Below, piece by piece: positions 7,624 to 14,743 of a DNA stretch of 22,786 bases. A program made the position numbers and the translations under genes. Source of the DNA: Hyphomicrobiales bacterium (GTDB lineage: Bacteria; Pseudomonadota; Alphaproteobacteria; Rhizobiales; CAYWUX01); contig JANQOC010000109.1 of NCBI GenBank assembly GCA_028279265.1, forward strand, positions 1-22,786, written 5' to 3'. The notes under the pieces were generated by a model, which was given only the letters and a program-made list of their open reading frames with translations, searched no databases and was not told the origin of the DNA. The stretch's first letter is position 1. Every line of letters begins with the position of its first letter.

Positions 7624-8309
7624 TGCAAAACCTCCAGCAGGGATTCAAACAGGGGTTTACCGTCGAGGCCGCCGAGAAGGTCTTCCGAGACCCGTTCCGG
7701 ATGCGGCATCAGTCCAAGGATGCGACAGTTCTTGTCATAGATACCGGCAATATTGTTTTGTGAACCCGTGGGATTGGATGCCGCGTCCGCTTCCCCCCGG
7801 GCATTGGTATAGCGAAAGGCGATCCGGTTTTCGCCTTCGAGACGGTCCAGTGTTTCCCGATCAGCAAAATAGTTGCCGTCATGATTGGCGATGGGAATGG
7901 TGATGATCTCTTTTTCCTGGTAATGCCGGGAAAAAATCGTGTCATTTCGCTCCACGCGCAGGGTAAGATTGCGACAGATAAATTTGAGCGACGCATTACA
8001 CATCAGGACACCCGGGAGCAAACCCGTTTCGGTCAAAACCTGGAAGCCATTGCAGATCCCAAGTATCGGCGTGCCCCGCGCCGCCAACCGAACCACTTCC
8101 TTCATGATTGGGGAGTGTGCGGCCATCGCGCCGGAGCGAAGATAATCCCCATAGGAGAAACCGCCGGGGAGGACAATCAGGTCCGATGCCGGCAGGCTGG
8201 AATCGCCGTGCCAGACCATGTCCGGGGCATGGCCCGAGACATTGCGCAGAGCGACGGCAACATCACGGTCGCAATTAGATCCTGGAAAGACGACGACACT
8301 GGCTCTCAT
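7620..8309 (-). CDS. purQ: Phosphoribosylformylglycinamidine synthase, glutaminase subunit
   Basis: Class I glutamine amidotransferase that releases ammonia from glutamine for PurL. In the 229-aa protein the nucleophile Cys86 sits in GTPILGICNGFQ, and the His203/Glu205 pair of the triad in GLMPHPERVSEDLLGG. The oxyanion-side LPGGFSYGDYLR (47-58) is typical. ATG 8309 begins MRASVVVFPGSNCD as in the family; the Shine-Dalgarno is weak (GGTGAG about 12 nt upstream). It overlaps purL by 4 nt but is separated from purS by an unusually long 197-nt gap. Confidence 0.98.
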   Translation of the reverse strand: MRASVVVFPGSNCDRDVAVALRNVSGHAPDMVWHGDSSLPASDLIVLPGGFSYGDYLRSGAMAAHSPIMKEVVRLAARGTPILGICNGFQVLTETGLLPGVLMCNASLKFICRNLTLRVERNDTIFSRHYQEKEIITIPIANHDGNYFADRETLDRLEGENRIAFRYTNARGEADAASNPTGSQNNIAGIYDKNCRILGLMPHPERVSEDLLGGLDGKPLFESLLEVLH

Positions 8310-8506
8310 TTGATTCTAAATCTCACCCCCATGATCTTACCCCGTTGGCCTTACTCCGATGACCGTATACCGAGACTTCAATCGCTTGACCGCACCGCCT
8401 GATGGCTCCAATACCGCTGGCTCACTTACCGACTTTGAGGTTACGGGGCCTATCCGGTATCCCGGCCCGAGTCTCCGCCTCAATTTGTCCCGGCAATCCA
8501 CTTTGC
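8310..8506 (-). other. Long purS-purQ spacer
   Basis: 197 nt inside an otherwise tightly packed operon (other gaps here are -4 to 48 nt). On the minus strand one frame stays open for about 55 codons from a GTG just after purS, but it has no Shine-Dalgarno and a composition unlike a conserved protein. A 5-bp GC stem (8446-8450 with 8464-8468, 13-nt loop) is present. I see no clear promoter for purQ. Function unknown; it may be a degraded gene, a regulatory RNA segment or simple spacer. Confidence 0.4.
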
Positions 8507-8749
8507 TTATGGGACAAGTTCGTAGCTATAATTTTCAATCACGGTGTTCGCGAGAAGTTTCTCACACATCTCTGCCACGGCTGCTTCGGCCTTCTCGGTT
8601 TCCGTTTCATCGAGATCCAGTTCAATGATTTTTCCCTGGCGCACACTATCGATGCCGCCAAATCCAAGAGAGTTTAGAGCGCCTTCGATAGCCTTGCCCT
8701 GAGGGTCGAGGACACCGTTTTTCAAAGTGATCTTGACAATAGCTCGCAT
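8507..8749 (-). CDS. purS: Phosphoribosylformylglycinamidine synthase subunit PurS
   Basis: Small bridging subunit that joins PurQ to PurL for ammonia channelling. 80 aa, with the family opening MRAIVKITLKNGVLDPQGKA, then IEGALNSLGF and SVRQGK. The same frame continues open upstream into purC for another 78 codons, but ATG 8749 gives the exact family length and N-terminus. The Shine-Dalgarno is poor (ACGG only), so translation may rely on coupling to purC, whose stop is 34 nt upstream. Confidence 0.96.
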   Translation of the reverse strand: MRAIVKITLKNGVLDPQGKAIEGALNSLGFGGIDSVRQGKIIELDLDETETEKAEAAVAEMCEKLLANTVIENYSYELVP

Positions 8750-8783
8750 GTTTACCGTTCGCTGGTTAGAGATGTTGGTTTGT

Positions 8784-9554
8784 TCAATTGGACTGCACCA
8801 GAACCGGACCTTTGGCGTCACCCGGGCGCGGATCGACCAATATCCCCAGCCTGCGCGCCACTTCCTGATAGGCTTCCACGAGATTACCGAGGTCCCGGCG
8901 AAACAGATCCTTATCCAGTTTTTTGTTGGTTTCAATATCCCAGAGACGGCAGGAATCCGGGCTGATTTCGTCGGCCAGGACAATACGGATCATTTCGTTC
9001 TCGATAAGGCGGCCGAACTCGATTTTAAAATCGACAAGGCGGATACCGATACCCAGAAACAGACCGCACATGAAATCGTTGATCCGCAGCGCCAGGGCCA
9101 TCACTTCGTCAAGCTCCTGCGGCGTCGCCCAGCCAAAGGCCGTGATGTGTTCCTCGGCAACAAGGGGATCATCAAGCTCATCGGCCTTGTAATAAAATTC
9201 CACAATCGATCGGGGAAGCTGGGTTCCTTCTTCCATGCCGAGGCGTTCTGCGAGGCTGCCGGCGACGACGTTGCGAACGACGATTTCCAACGGAATGATT
9301 TCCGCTTCGCGAATGAGTTGCTCGCGCATGTTCAATGCTTTGACGAAATGTGTGGGAATGCCGATTTCACCAAGCTTTATAAATATGTACTCGGATATCC
9401 GATTATTGAGTACGCCCTTGCCTTCAACGATGTCATGCTTTTTTTTATTAAAAGCCGTGGCATCATCCTTGAAGTGCTGAATTAGTGTCCCCGGCTCAGG
9501 CCCCTCATAGAGTATCTTGGCTTTGCCTTCGTAAACACGGCGCCGTCGGCTCAT
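8784..9554 (-). CDS. purC: Phosphoribosylaminoimidazole-succinocarboxamide (SAICAR) synthase
   Basis: ATP-dependent ligation of aspartate to CAIR, giving SAICAR, the substrate of PurB. The 256-aa protein starts SRRRRVYEGKAKILYEGPEPG, followed by the nucleotide/phosphate contacts DDATAFNKKKHD, the IPLEIVVRNVVAGSLAERLG signature, and the metal/aspartate-site segments LVDFKIEFGR and LADEISPDSCRLWD. ATG 9554 has AAAGGA 7 nt upstream. It is the first gene of the minus-strand purine cluster, divergent from the ATPase zeta gene, and its leader carries a perfect 9-bp inverted repeat (9577-9597). Confidence 0.98.
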   Translation of the reverse strand: MSRRRRVYEGKAKILYEGPEPGTLIQHFKDDATAFNKKKHDIVEGKGVLNNRISEYIFIKLGEIGIPTHFVKALNMREQLIREAEIIPLEIVVRNVVAGSLAERLGMEEGTQLPRSIVEFYYKADELDDPLVAEEHITAFGWATPQELDEVMALALRINDFMCGLFLGIGIRLVDFKIEFGRLIENEMIRIVLADEISPDSCRLWDIETNKKLDKDLFRRDLGNLVEAYQEVARRLGILVDPRPGDAKGPVLVQSN

Positions 9555-9576
9555 CGGGTAATCCTTTCTGAATTCC

Positions 9577-9597
9577 GACCGGATTGGAAATCCGGTC
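9577..9597 (-). promoter_or_regulatory. Perfect inverted repeat in the purC leader
   Basis: GACCGGATT (9577-9585) and AATCCGGTC (9589-9597) form a 9-bp perfect inverted repeat around a 3-nt centre, about 22 nt before the purC ATG and just before its Shine-Dalgarno. As RNA it would be a very stable hairpin with a tight 3-nt loop; as DNA it is a plausible dimeric-repressor operator. There is no T tract, so it is not a standard attenuator. Confidence 0.5.
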
Positions 9598-9652
9598 CAT
9601 TAAATCCGCTACCTTGTCTCGCCATGTGCTTTTAGAAAACACAAAATGAGCC

Positions 9653-9678
9653 GGTGTAGCGACAGGTCATTTTTTCAA
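9653..9678 (-). promoter_or_regulatory. Candidate purC promoter
   Basis: Minus strand TTGAAAA (9672-9678), 11 nt, GCTACACC (9653-9660), a partial match to TTGACGS, 10-14 nt, GCTANAWC. It would start transcription near 9646, giving a leader of about 90 nt that includes the 9577-9597 hairpin. Confidence 0.3.
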
Positions 9679-9836
9679 GCTGAATGAATCCACGCCAAAT
9701 TTCGGAATTATCTGTACAGAATCACAGAAACATAGACTCATTCTACCTCATTAAGCACAACCGTTGCATTATGAAAAATAAGTCATCCCCTTAACTTTTT
9801 AACCCGGAAAGAAGCAGATTTGCGTGTATCGGGTCT

Positions 9837-9866
9837 TTGCCGGAGGTTGATCTCGCCCTATATAGT
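9837..9866 (+). promoter_or_regulatory. Candidate promoter of the ATPase zeta gene
   Basis: TTGCCGG (9837-9843), 13 nt, CCTATATA (9857-9864) fits the alphaproteobacterial housekeeping consensus well. In sigma70 terms it is TTGCCG, 16 nt, TATATA (or 18 nt, TATAGT). The predicted start is near 9872, about 50 nt before the ATG. Confidence 0.5.
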
Positions 9867-9924
9867 AGGAAGCAGACAGTTCCGGCCATAGACGTCGGAC
9901 AAATAAGAGACGAGATGAGGATAA

Positions 9925-10248
9925 ATGAACACATTAGACAATCGTGAAAAAGGATTCGAAGCCAAGTTCGCCCATGATGAAGAACTTCGTTTTAAGGCTT
10001 CGGCGCGGCGAAATAAGCTTTTAGGTCAATGGGTTGCAGAACAGCTGGGCCTTCAGGGCGATGAAGCGGATGAATATGCGAAGTCTGTGATAAAAGCTGA
10101 TCTCGAAGAGCCCGGCGATGAAGATGTTTTTCGCAAGGTCCGCAAGGATTTGGATGACAGCAATGTGACGGTCTCAGATGCTGATTTGCGCCACAAAATG
10201 ACTGATTTGATGGATACGGCCATCAACCAGATCGAAAGCAGTGGGTGA
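9925..10248 (+). CDS. ATP synthase zeta subunit, F1-ATPase inhibitor (DUF1476)
   Basis: A 107-aa, highly charged, all-helical cytoplasmic protein of the DUF1476 family, described in Paracoccus denitrificans as the zeta subunit that blocks ATP hydrolysis by F1-ATPase. Recognisable are the N-terminal NREKGFEAKFAHDEELRFKA segment (the inhibitory region in Paracoccus), then ARRNKLLGQWVAEQLGL, the D-E-A-x-x-Y-A helix and an acidic C-terminal helix. ATG 9925 has GAGG (9917-9920) a few nt upstream. Divergent from purC, with its own promoter candidate; the aldolase gene follows after 54 nt. Family identity is firm; inhibition of ATPase in this species is inferred. Confidence 0.92.
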   Translation: MNTLDNREKGFEAKFAHDEELRFKASARRNKLLGQWVAEQLGLQGDEADEYAKSVIKADLEEPGDEDVFRKVRKDLDDSNVTVSDADLRHKMTDLMDTAINQIESSG

Positions 10249-10302
10249 ACCGGAATTTGGTGATTTTACCATCGTTAGTTATCAGATCCGGGGCGCCATG
10301 CC

Positions 10303-11067
10303 ATGACATTCGATGTTTTCAGAGAGAGCCTGGCCGACGGCCGCTCACGATTACTGGCATGGGCAACCCTTGGCAGTCCCTATTTTATCGAACTCGCAGG
10401 TAAAAACGGCTGGGATGCCGTGCTGATCGACCATCAGCACGGCATCGGCGGTATGGCTGAATTAAGTGCCTGCCTTATGGCCGCCCGGTCTGTGCAACTG
10501 CCGGCACTGGTGCGCGTTGCCTCCCACGATGTCGCCGCTATTGGTCGTGCCCTTGACGACGGAGCCCAGGGTATCATGCTGCCCATGGTCAATACGGCGG
10601 ACGATGCCAAAGCATTTGTGAAAGCAGTCAAATATCCTCCATTGGGTCAAAGAAGCTGGGGCCCATATCGCGGCCAGTTTCTGATGGACAACGACTACCA
10701 GGCCAACGCCAATGGCTGGACAGTTACCTGTGCGCAAATAGAGACGCGCGAAGCCCTAGAAAATCTGGATGCCATTCTTGCTACCGAAGGGCTGGACATG
10801 GTTCTTGTGGGACCCAACGATCTCAGTGTGTCCCTGACCGATGGTGCAGTTAGGAATATTCGTGAACCCGCTGTCGTGAAGGCTTTGGAGAAAATCCTCG
10901 AACGTACCCGGGCTGCGGGCAAAATTGCCGGTGTTTATGCCAATGACAATGATTACGCGCAACAAATGATGGCCGCGGGCTGGAATTTTGTCGCCGCCGG
11001 ATCAGAAACCAGCATGCTGCAGCAGGCACTGAGCCAAACCCGGGACCAGCTGTCCGGTAAGGCCTGA
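10303..11067 (+). CDS. HpcH/HpaI-family aldolase
   Basis: A 254-aa class II (metal-dependent) pyruvate aldolase fold, related to 4-hydroxy-2-oxoheptanedioate aldolase HpaI, which splits 2-oxo-4-hydroxy acids to pyruvate plus an aldehyde. Seen: the catalytic-base loop IDHQHG with His46, Arg71 (ALVRVAS), DDGAQGIMLPMVNTADDA (85-102), PPLGQRSWGPYR, metal ligand Glu147 in AQIET, and Asp173 in GPNDLS. The D-x-Q-H-G variant instead of D-x-E-H is shared by many uncharacterised members, so the substrate cannot be named. Start ATG 10303; the ribosome-binding site is weak (GGGGCGCC). It may share a transcript with the zeta gene 54 nt upstream. Confidence 0.88.
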   Translation: MTFDVFRESLADGRSRLLAWATLGSPYFIELAGKNGWDAVLIDHQHGIGGMAELSACLMAARSVQLPALVRVASHDVAAIGRALDDGAQGIMLPMVNTADDAKAFVKAVKYPPLGQRSWGPYRGQFLMDNDYQANANGWTVTCAQIETREALENLDAILATEGLDMVLVGPNDLSVSLTDGAVRNIREPAVVKALEKILERTRAAGKIAGVYANDNDYAQQMMAAGWNFVAAGSETSMLQQALSQTRDQLSGKA

Positions 11068-11070
11068 CCG

Positions 11071-11105
11071 GCAGCGGAATTTTTGCGGCATTGCCGATCC
11101 GCTGC
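11071..11105. terminator. Hairpin between convergent aldolase and purB
   Basis: GCAGCGGA (11071-11078) pairs with TCCGCTGC (11098-11105), with a nested CGGC/GCCG stem in the loop. It begins 3 nt after the aldolase stop and lies between convergent genes, so it could serve both strands. Neither side has a T tract, so this is a moderate call. Confidence 0.45.
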
Positions 11106-11143
11106 TTATGGCGCGTATATCGGCGACAATCGCTAGCCGAAAT

Positions 11144-12454
11144 TCAATTCCCGGCGCCAAACACACGCTGAAAAATGGTGTCGACATGTTTGGTGTGGTA
11201 GCCGAGATCGAACTGATCACGGATTTCTGCCTCGCTCAAGGCATCGGTAATTTCCGAATCGTTCAGCAGTTCGCTGAGAAAATCTTTTTCCTCCTCCCAG
11301 ACTTTCATCGCATTACGCTGGACCATCCGGTAGGCATCCTCGCGGCTGATACCAGCCTGGGTCAAGGCCAGAAGCACGCGCTGGGAATGGACGAGACCGC
11401 CCAGCTTGTTAAGGTTCTTGAGCATATTTTCAGGGTATACGATGAGCTTTTCGATAACCCCGGTCAGCCGGTGAAGGGCGAAATCCAGGGTCACTGTCGC
11501 ATCGGGACCGATGACGCGCTCGACAGAAGAGTGGGAAATGTCCCGTTCATGCCAGAGCGCGACATTTTCCATTGCCGGCATGGCATAGGAGCGTACGAGG
11601 CGGGCAAGGCCTGTGAGATTTTCGGTCAGCACTGGGTTACGCTTGTGGGGCATGGCTGATGAGCCCTTCTGGCCGGCAGAAAAATATTCCTCCGCTTCGA
11701 GAACTTCCGAGCGCTGCAGATGACGGATTTCGACGGACAACCGTTCAATGGAACTGGCGATCACTCCGAGGGTGGCAAAGAACTGTGCATGCCGGTCGCG
11801 GGGAATGATTTGCGTGGAAACAGGTTCCACGGCCAGGTTCATCTTTGCCGCGACATGGGCCTCGACCCGGGGATCGATATTGGCGAAAGTGCCGACGGCA
11901 CCGGAGAGGGCGCAAACCGCGATATCCTTGCGTGCTGCCAGCAGTCGTTCCTTGTTGCGCTCAAACTCGGCATAGGCTTCAGCCATTTTCAGGCCAAATG
12001 TGACGGGTTCCGCATGGATGCCGTGACTGCGACCGATACACACGGTGTCCTTGTGTTCGACGGCGCGCTTTTTTAATGCGGCGAGCAGGCGATCGAGATC
12101 ATCGAGCAACAGGGCAGAGGCACGATCAAGCTGTACGTTGAAACAGGTATCGAGAATATCCGAAGACGTCATTCCCTGGTGGACGAAACGGGCGTCATCG
12201 CCGACGATCTCCGCAAGATGGGTCAGGAAAGCAATGACGTCGTGCTTGGTTTCCCTCTCGATTTCATCGATACGCGCGATGTCGAATTTTGCCGCGCCAC
12301 CACGTTCCCAGATCGTTTTGGCGGCTTCCTTGGGTATGACACCGAGATCTGCCATGGCATCGCAGGCATGGGCTTCGAGTTCAAACCAGATGCGGAATTT
12401 GGTTTCCGGTTCCCAGATCTGAACCATTTCCGGTCTTGAATAGCGGGGAATCAT
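11144..12454 (-). CDS. purB: Adenylosuccinate lyase
   Basis: Releases fumarate from SAICAR and from adenylosuccinate (de novo purine synthesis and AMP formation), as a cytoplasmic homotetramer of the fumarase/aspartase superfamily. The 436-aa length matches the family. Visible: the N-terminal MIPRYSRPEM, the HQGMTSSDILDT block (92-103), the catalytic GRSHGIHAEP (141-150, His144/His147), and the flexible signature loop GSSAMPHKRNP (264-274) carrying the catalytic Ser. ATG 12454 has GAGGT 6 nt upstream. It acts directly after PurC, whose gene is about 1.6 kb away in the same orientation, but the divergent zeta-aldolase pair lies between, so purB has its own transcript. Confidence 0.98.
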   Translation of the reverse strand: MIPRYSRPEMVQIWEPETKFRIWFELEAHACDAMADLGVIPKEAAKTIWERGGAAKFDIARIDEIERETKHDVIAFLTHLAEIVGDDARFVHQGMTSSDILDTCFNVQLDRASALLLDDLDRLLAALKKRAVEHKDTVCIGRSHGIHAEPVTFGLKMAEAYAEFERNKERLLAARKDIAVCALSGAVGTFANIDPRVEAHVAAKMNLAVEPVSTQIIPRDRHAQFFATLGVIASSIERLSVEIRHLQRSEVLEAEEYFSAGQKGSSAMPHKRNPVLTENLTGLARLVRSYAMPAMENVALWHERDISHSSVERVIGPDATVTLDFALHRLTGVIEKLIVYPENMLKNLNKLGGLVHSQRVLLALTQAGISREDAYRMVQRNAMKVWEEEKDFLSELLNDSEITDALSEAEIRDQFDLGYHTKHVDTIFQRVFGAGN

Positions 12455-12562
12455 TGCACACCTCTGACTGCTTGTCCGACTGCGGGAAGGCCTTCGGCCG
12501 GGGTTGTCCTTGGAACTTTAGTCCGGGACGCGGGCCTTGGTAGCCTCGGTCTTGCAACCTGG

Positions 12563-12590
12563 GTTAGCACGGGTGGGGATGCGATCTCAA
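12563..12590 (-). promoter_or_regulatory. Possible purB promoter
   Basis: Minus strand TTGAGA (12585-12590), 16 nt, GCTAAC (12563-12568), just outside the stop of the upstream membrane-protein gene in the 144-nt gap before purB. A weak consensus match. The gap also contains a 10-bp palindrome GAAGGCCTTC (12486-12495). Confidence 0.25.
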
Positions 12591-12598
12591 TCGATGGA

Positions 12599-13117
12599 TC
12601 AAATTCGTCCAAAATTAGTTGAAGGAGTGAGCTTCCAGGGAGCGAGAATGGCGATAGCAATTGATGTCGCGAAAAACAAGCCAATAATCTCCAATTTGAG
12701 CACGCCGATCACAAAAATGGCAAAGGCGTAGAACCCATTGACGGAATCCCAGTAAAAACCGTGAACGAGCCATTGCCACCACGTTGTCTTGATTGGATCT
12801 GATTTAGTTAGAATATTGAAAACTATGACAAATACGCCGCCGAGGGCGGCAAACAGAATGAGGTGGGTGGCAAGGGAAAACAATATTCTCTGAAGCAGTC
12901 CGGAGAAGCTGACCATGCTGATGAGCTGCCAGGTGAACAGAACCGTCGTAATCGCCGCCAGACCGCACACGAGCGTGGTCTGATCGGCGCCGGCAAGTTG
13001 CTCCAACTGCCTTTCTCTGAAACTGGATTGAACGAAGGCCATGAGCATAATGCCATACCCTCCGGCAATGATCAGGGCCAGGAGCCAGTATCCGGCAGCG
13101 CGCAAGAGGGCTGACAT
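12599..13117 (-). CDS. Membrane protein of unknown function, four predicted helices
   Basis: A 172-aa integral membrane protein I cannot place in a family. Hydrophobic segments are at about 5-28, 46-72, 78-104 and 128-160; the loop around 104-125 is rich in Trp/Tyr (TTWWQWLVHGFYWDSVNGFY) and may lie at the membrane surface. ATG 13117 is preceded by GGAG about 12 nt upstream. It follows the P1 peptidase gene after 162 nt and precedes purB by 144 nt, all minus strand. No signal peptide other than the first helix, no cysteine cluster, no enzyme motif. Base composition is in line with its neighbours. Confidence 0.75.
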   Translation of the reverse strand: MSALLRAAGYWLLALIIAGGYGIMLMAFVQSSFRERQLEQLAGADQTTLVCGLAAITTVLFTWQLISMVSFSGLLQRILFSLATHLILFAALGGVFVIVFNILTKSDPIKTTWWQWLVHGFYWDSVNGFYAFAIFVIGVLKLEIIGLFFATSIAIAILAPWKLTPSTNFGRI

Positions 13118-13279
13118 GAGCAGGGGTCACTCCACCATCACCAAAGAGACAAAACAGGGCGTGGACGGCCATAGGTACCGAGTTTGGACCGGATTTTCTT
13201 GTTTGTGAAGGTCAAGGGTAAAAAAAGATTAATAAAATCAGGTAGATCAATTGAATCGGGATAAACCGGAATTGCGCGT

Positions 13280-14320
13280 TTATCGGGCCTTGGACGAGAA
13301 CATTTCACTGTAAGTGGGCTTGAGGTCCGTATCATGGGGATCGGGTTCTGCGAAATAGACAGCCCGGGCAATCGCCCGAGACAGGGAATTCGCCGCATGG
13401 GTGCCGAGACGGTTCAGGTCCGTGAGGGGATCAGATAAGGGCAGATCACCCGTGGACAAGGCAAAAACGATATCACCGTCAAGGGGGGAGTGGACCGGCA
13501 TGAGGGCTCGGGCCATCCCGGTTTGGGCCATAATGGCCAGCCGGGTGAGGGCCTTCCGGTCAAGGGCGGCGTTGGTGGCCACAACACACAAGGTCGTGTT
13601 TTCTCCCGGATTCGACAGGCCCAGTTTCGGGACCGGATTTTCGGGAAACGGCTCCGGCAGCCCGTGACCGCCGAACTCCCCATCGATTTCTAGTGGGGCT
13701 GCCCAGAAGTGCCGGGTCTGGCCGATAATAGCGCTGCCCATGGCGTTCACGGCCGCAAGGGCTCCGACAATCAACCCGTCCTCCAGTTGCAGGGAGGCGC
13801 TGCCGAGCCCGCCCTTGAGACTGAAAGTCGTTGCTCCCGTACCCGCACCGGTGCTGCCGAGTTCAAATGTGTCCGCAACATCCGAGCAAGCCGCATAGGC
13901 CATATCGCGGTAGGGTGGGAATGTGCCCCAATCCTTGTCACCGCCATTGAGAAGATCGAACAGGATGGCCTGAGGAACAATGGGGACGTTCACATCACCG
14001 ATTTCAAATCCGATGGATTTTTCGCGCAGGTAAGATTGAACTCCGGTGGCGGCATCCAAACCAAAGGCCGAGCCTCCGGACAAGACGAGTCCGTGAATCG
14101 ACTCCACAGTACCGCCGGGGCTTAGCGCTCCAAGTTCCCGGCTACCTACACCACCGCCGCGAATATCATAGGCCGCGGTTACCGGCCGGTCGGGAAGCAG
14201 AACGGTTACTCCCGATTTCAGACGCGCATCGCTACGGTTGGCGACTTTCAGGCCCGGGACATCCGTAATGAGATTGCGGGCACCCGGTTTAAGAGAGTTG
14301 TCCTGATCCCTGATAGTCAT
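13280..14320 (-). CDS. P1-family (S58, DmpA/NylC-like) autoprocessing peptidase
   Basis: A 346-aa N-terminal-nucleophile hydrolase. Family landmarks in order: ITDVPGLKVAN (18-28), SGVTVLLPD (36-44), YDIRGGGVGSRE (51-62), HGLVLSGGSAFGLDAATGV (76-94), and NTTLCVVATNAALDR (241-255). In NylC and DmpA the precursor cuts itself just before the nucleophile; by analogy the cut here is Asn241/Thr242. Substrates in the family range from N-terminal D- or beta-amino acids to nylon oligomers, so the substrate is unknown. No signal peptide, so cytoplasmic. The ATG at 14320 has no good Shine-Dalgarno. It follows the CDGSH gene by 90 nt. The 162 nt after its stop hold a T-rich stretch but no clear terminator hairpin. 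Confidence 0.88.
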   Translation of the reverse strand: MTIRDQDNSLKPGARNLITDVPGLKVANRSDARLKSGVTVLLPDRPVTAAYDIRGGGVGSRELGALSPGGTVESIHGLVLSGGSAFGLDAATGVQSYLREKSIGFEIGDVNVPIVPQAILFDLLNGGDKDWGTFPPYRDMAYAACSDVADTFELGSTGAGTGATTFSLKGGLGSASLQLEDGLIVGALAAVNAMGSAIIGQTRHFWAAPLEIDGEFGGHGLPEPFPENPVPKLGLSNPGENTTLCVVATNAALDRKALTRLAIMAQTGMARALMPVHSPLDGDIVFALSTGDLPLSDPLTDLNRLGTHAANSLSRAIARAVYFAEPDPHDTDLKPTYSEMFSSKAR

Positions 14321-14410
14321 CTGAATCCATAATACTCATGGCTTTGTTCCCGGCCCGACCGGGTCGGCCAATTGAGAAATCCCGGGTGCACCAAATAAGA
14401 ATCTTCCGGA

Positions 14411-14653
14411 CTAGAGAATATTGTGCGTCCCGTCGCAAAACGGTTCATCCTCGGTCTGCTTACATCCGCACAATGAGAGTTGTTCCGTGTTTTCAGCGAC
14501 AAATTTGAGTGGCTCCAGTCCGCTGCCCTGATGGGAGCCGTCGCAAAAGGGCTGATTATTGCTTTTGCCGCAGCGACACCAGAAATAAGTCTCGCCCTCT
14601 TCGACATCGACAAGATAGGGATTGGCCTGGGCCATTACCGGTTCGTCAGCCAT
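14411..14653 (-). CDS. Tandem CDGSH iron-sulfur domain protein
   Basis: An 80-aa soluble protein with two complete CDGSH [2Fe-2S] sites: Cys26, Cys28, Cys37 and His41 (CRCGKSNNQPFCDGSH), and Cys62, Cys64, Cys73 and His77 (CGCKQTEDEPFCDGTH). This two-site layout matches human CISD3/MiNT and bacterial relatives, but it lacks any membrane anchor. CDGSH proteins handle redox or cluster transfer; the bacterial role is poorly known. ATG 14653 has AAAGGA 8 nt upstream. It sits between soxZ (upstream, 90 nt) and the P1 peptidase gene; the soxZ side carries an 11-bp triple repeat. Confidence 0.94.
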   Translation of the reverse strand: MADEPVMAQANPYLVDVEEGETYFWCRCGKSNNQPFCDGSHQGSGLEPLKFVAENTEQLSLCGCKQTEDEPFCDGTHNIL

Positions 14654-14688
14654 TTGAAAATCCTTTCTAATTCCAAAATTGTCTTTCT

Positions 14689-14721
14689 ACAGTCAGGCCA
14701 CAGTCAGGCCACAGTCAGGCC
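14689..14721. repeat. Three perfect tandem copies of an 11-bp unit
   Basis: ACAGTCAGGCC is repeated exactly at 14689-14699, 14700-14710 and 14711-14721, about 22 nt past the soxZ stop and about 36 nt before the CDGSH start. The GGCC in each copy is self-complementary, and a further GGCC follows at 14724-14727, so several alternative small hairpins are possible. The 11-bp period is close to one helical turn. Confidence 0.9.
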
Positions 14722-14743
14722 TTTGGCCGTAAGCTTGAACGGG

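Larger units (their letters stand above)
9555..9924. other. Divergent control region purC / ATPase zeta
   Basis: 370 bases, AT-rich in the middle. Contents: the purC leader inverted repeat (9577-9597), a weak purC promoter candidate (9653-9678), a perfect 10-bp palindrome TCTGTACAGA (9711-9720) that could be an operator, and a well-matched promoter for the zeta gene (9837-9866). No gene seen. Confidence 0.6.

Noticed and set aside
6823..7740. 305-codon plus-strand open frame opposite purL/purQ
   Set aside because: Antisense shadow of purL and the purQ end; no domain, and it crosses a conserved gene junction.
8750..8983. Upstream extension of the purS frame into purC
   Set aside because: The extra 78 codons overlap purC out of frame; ATG 8749 gives the exact PurS length.
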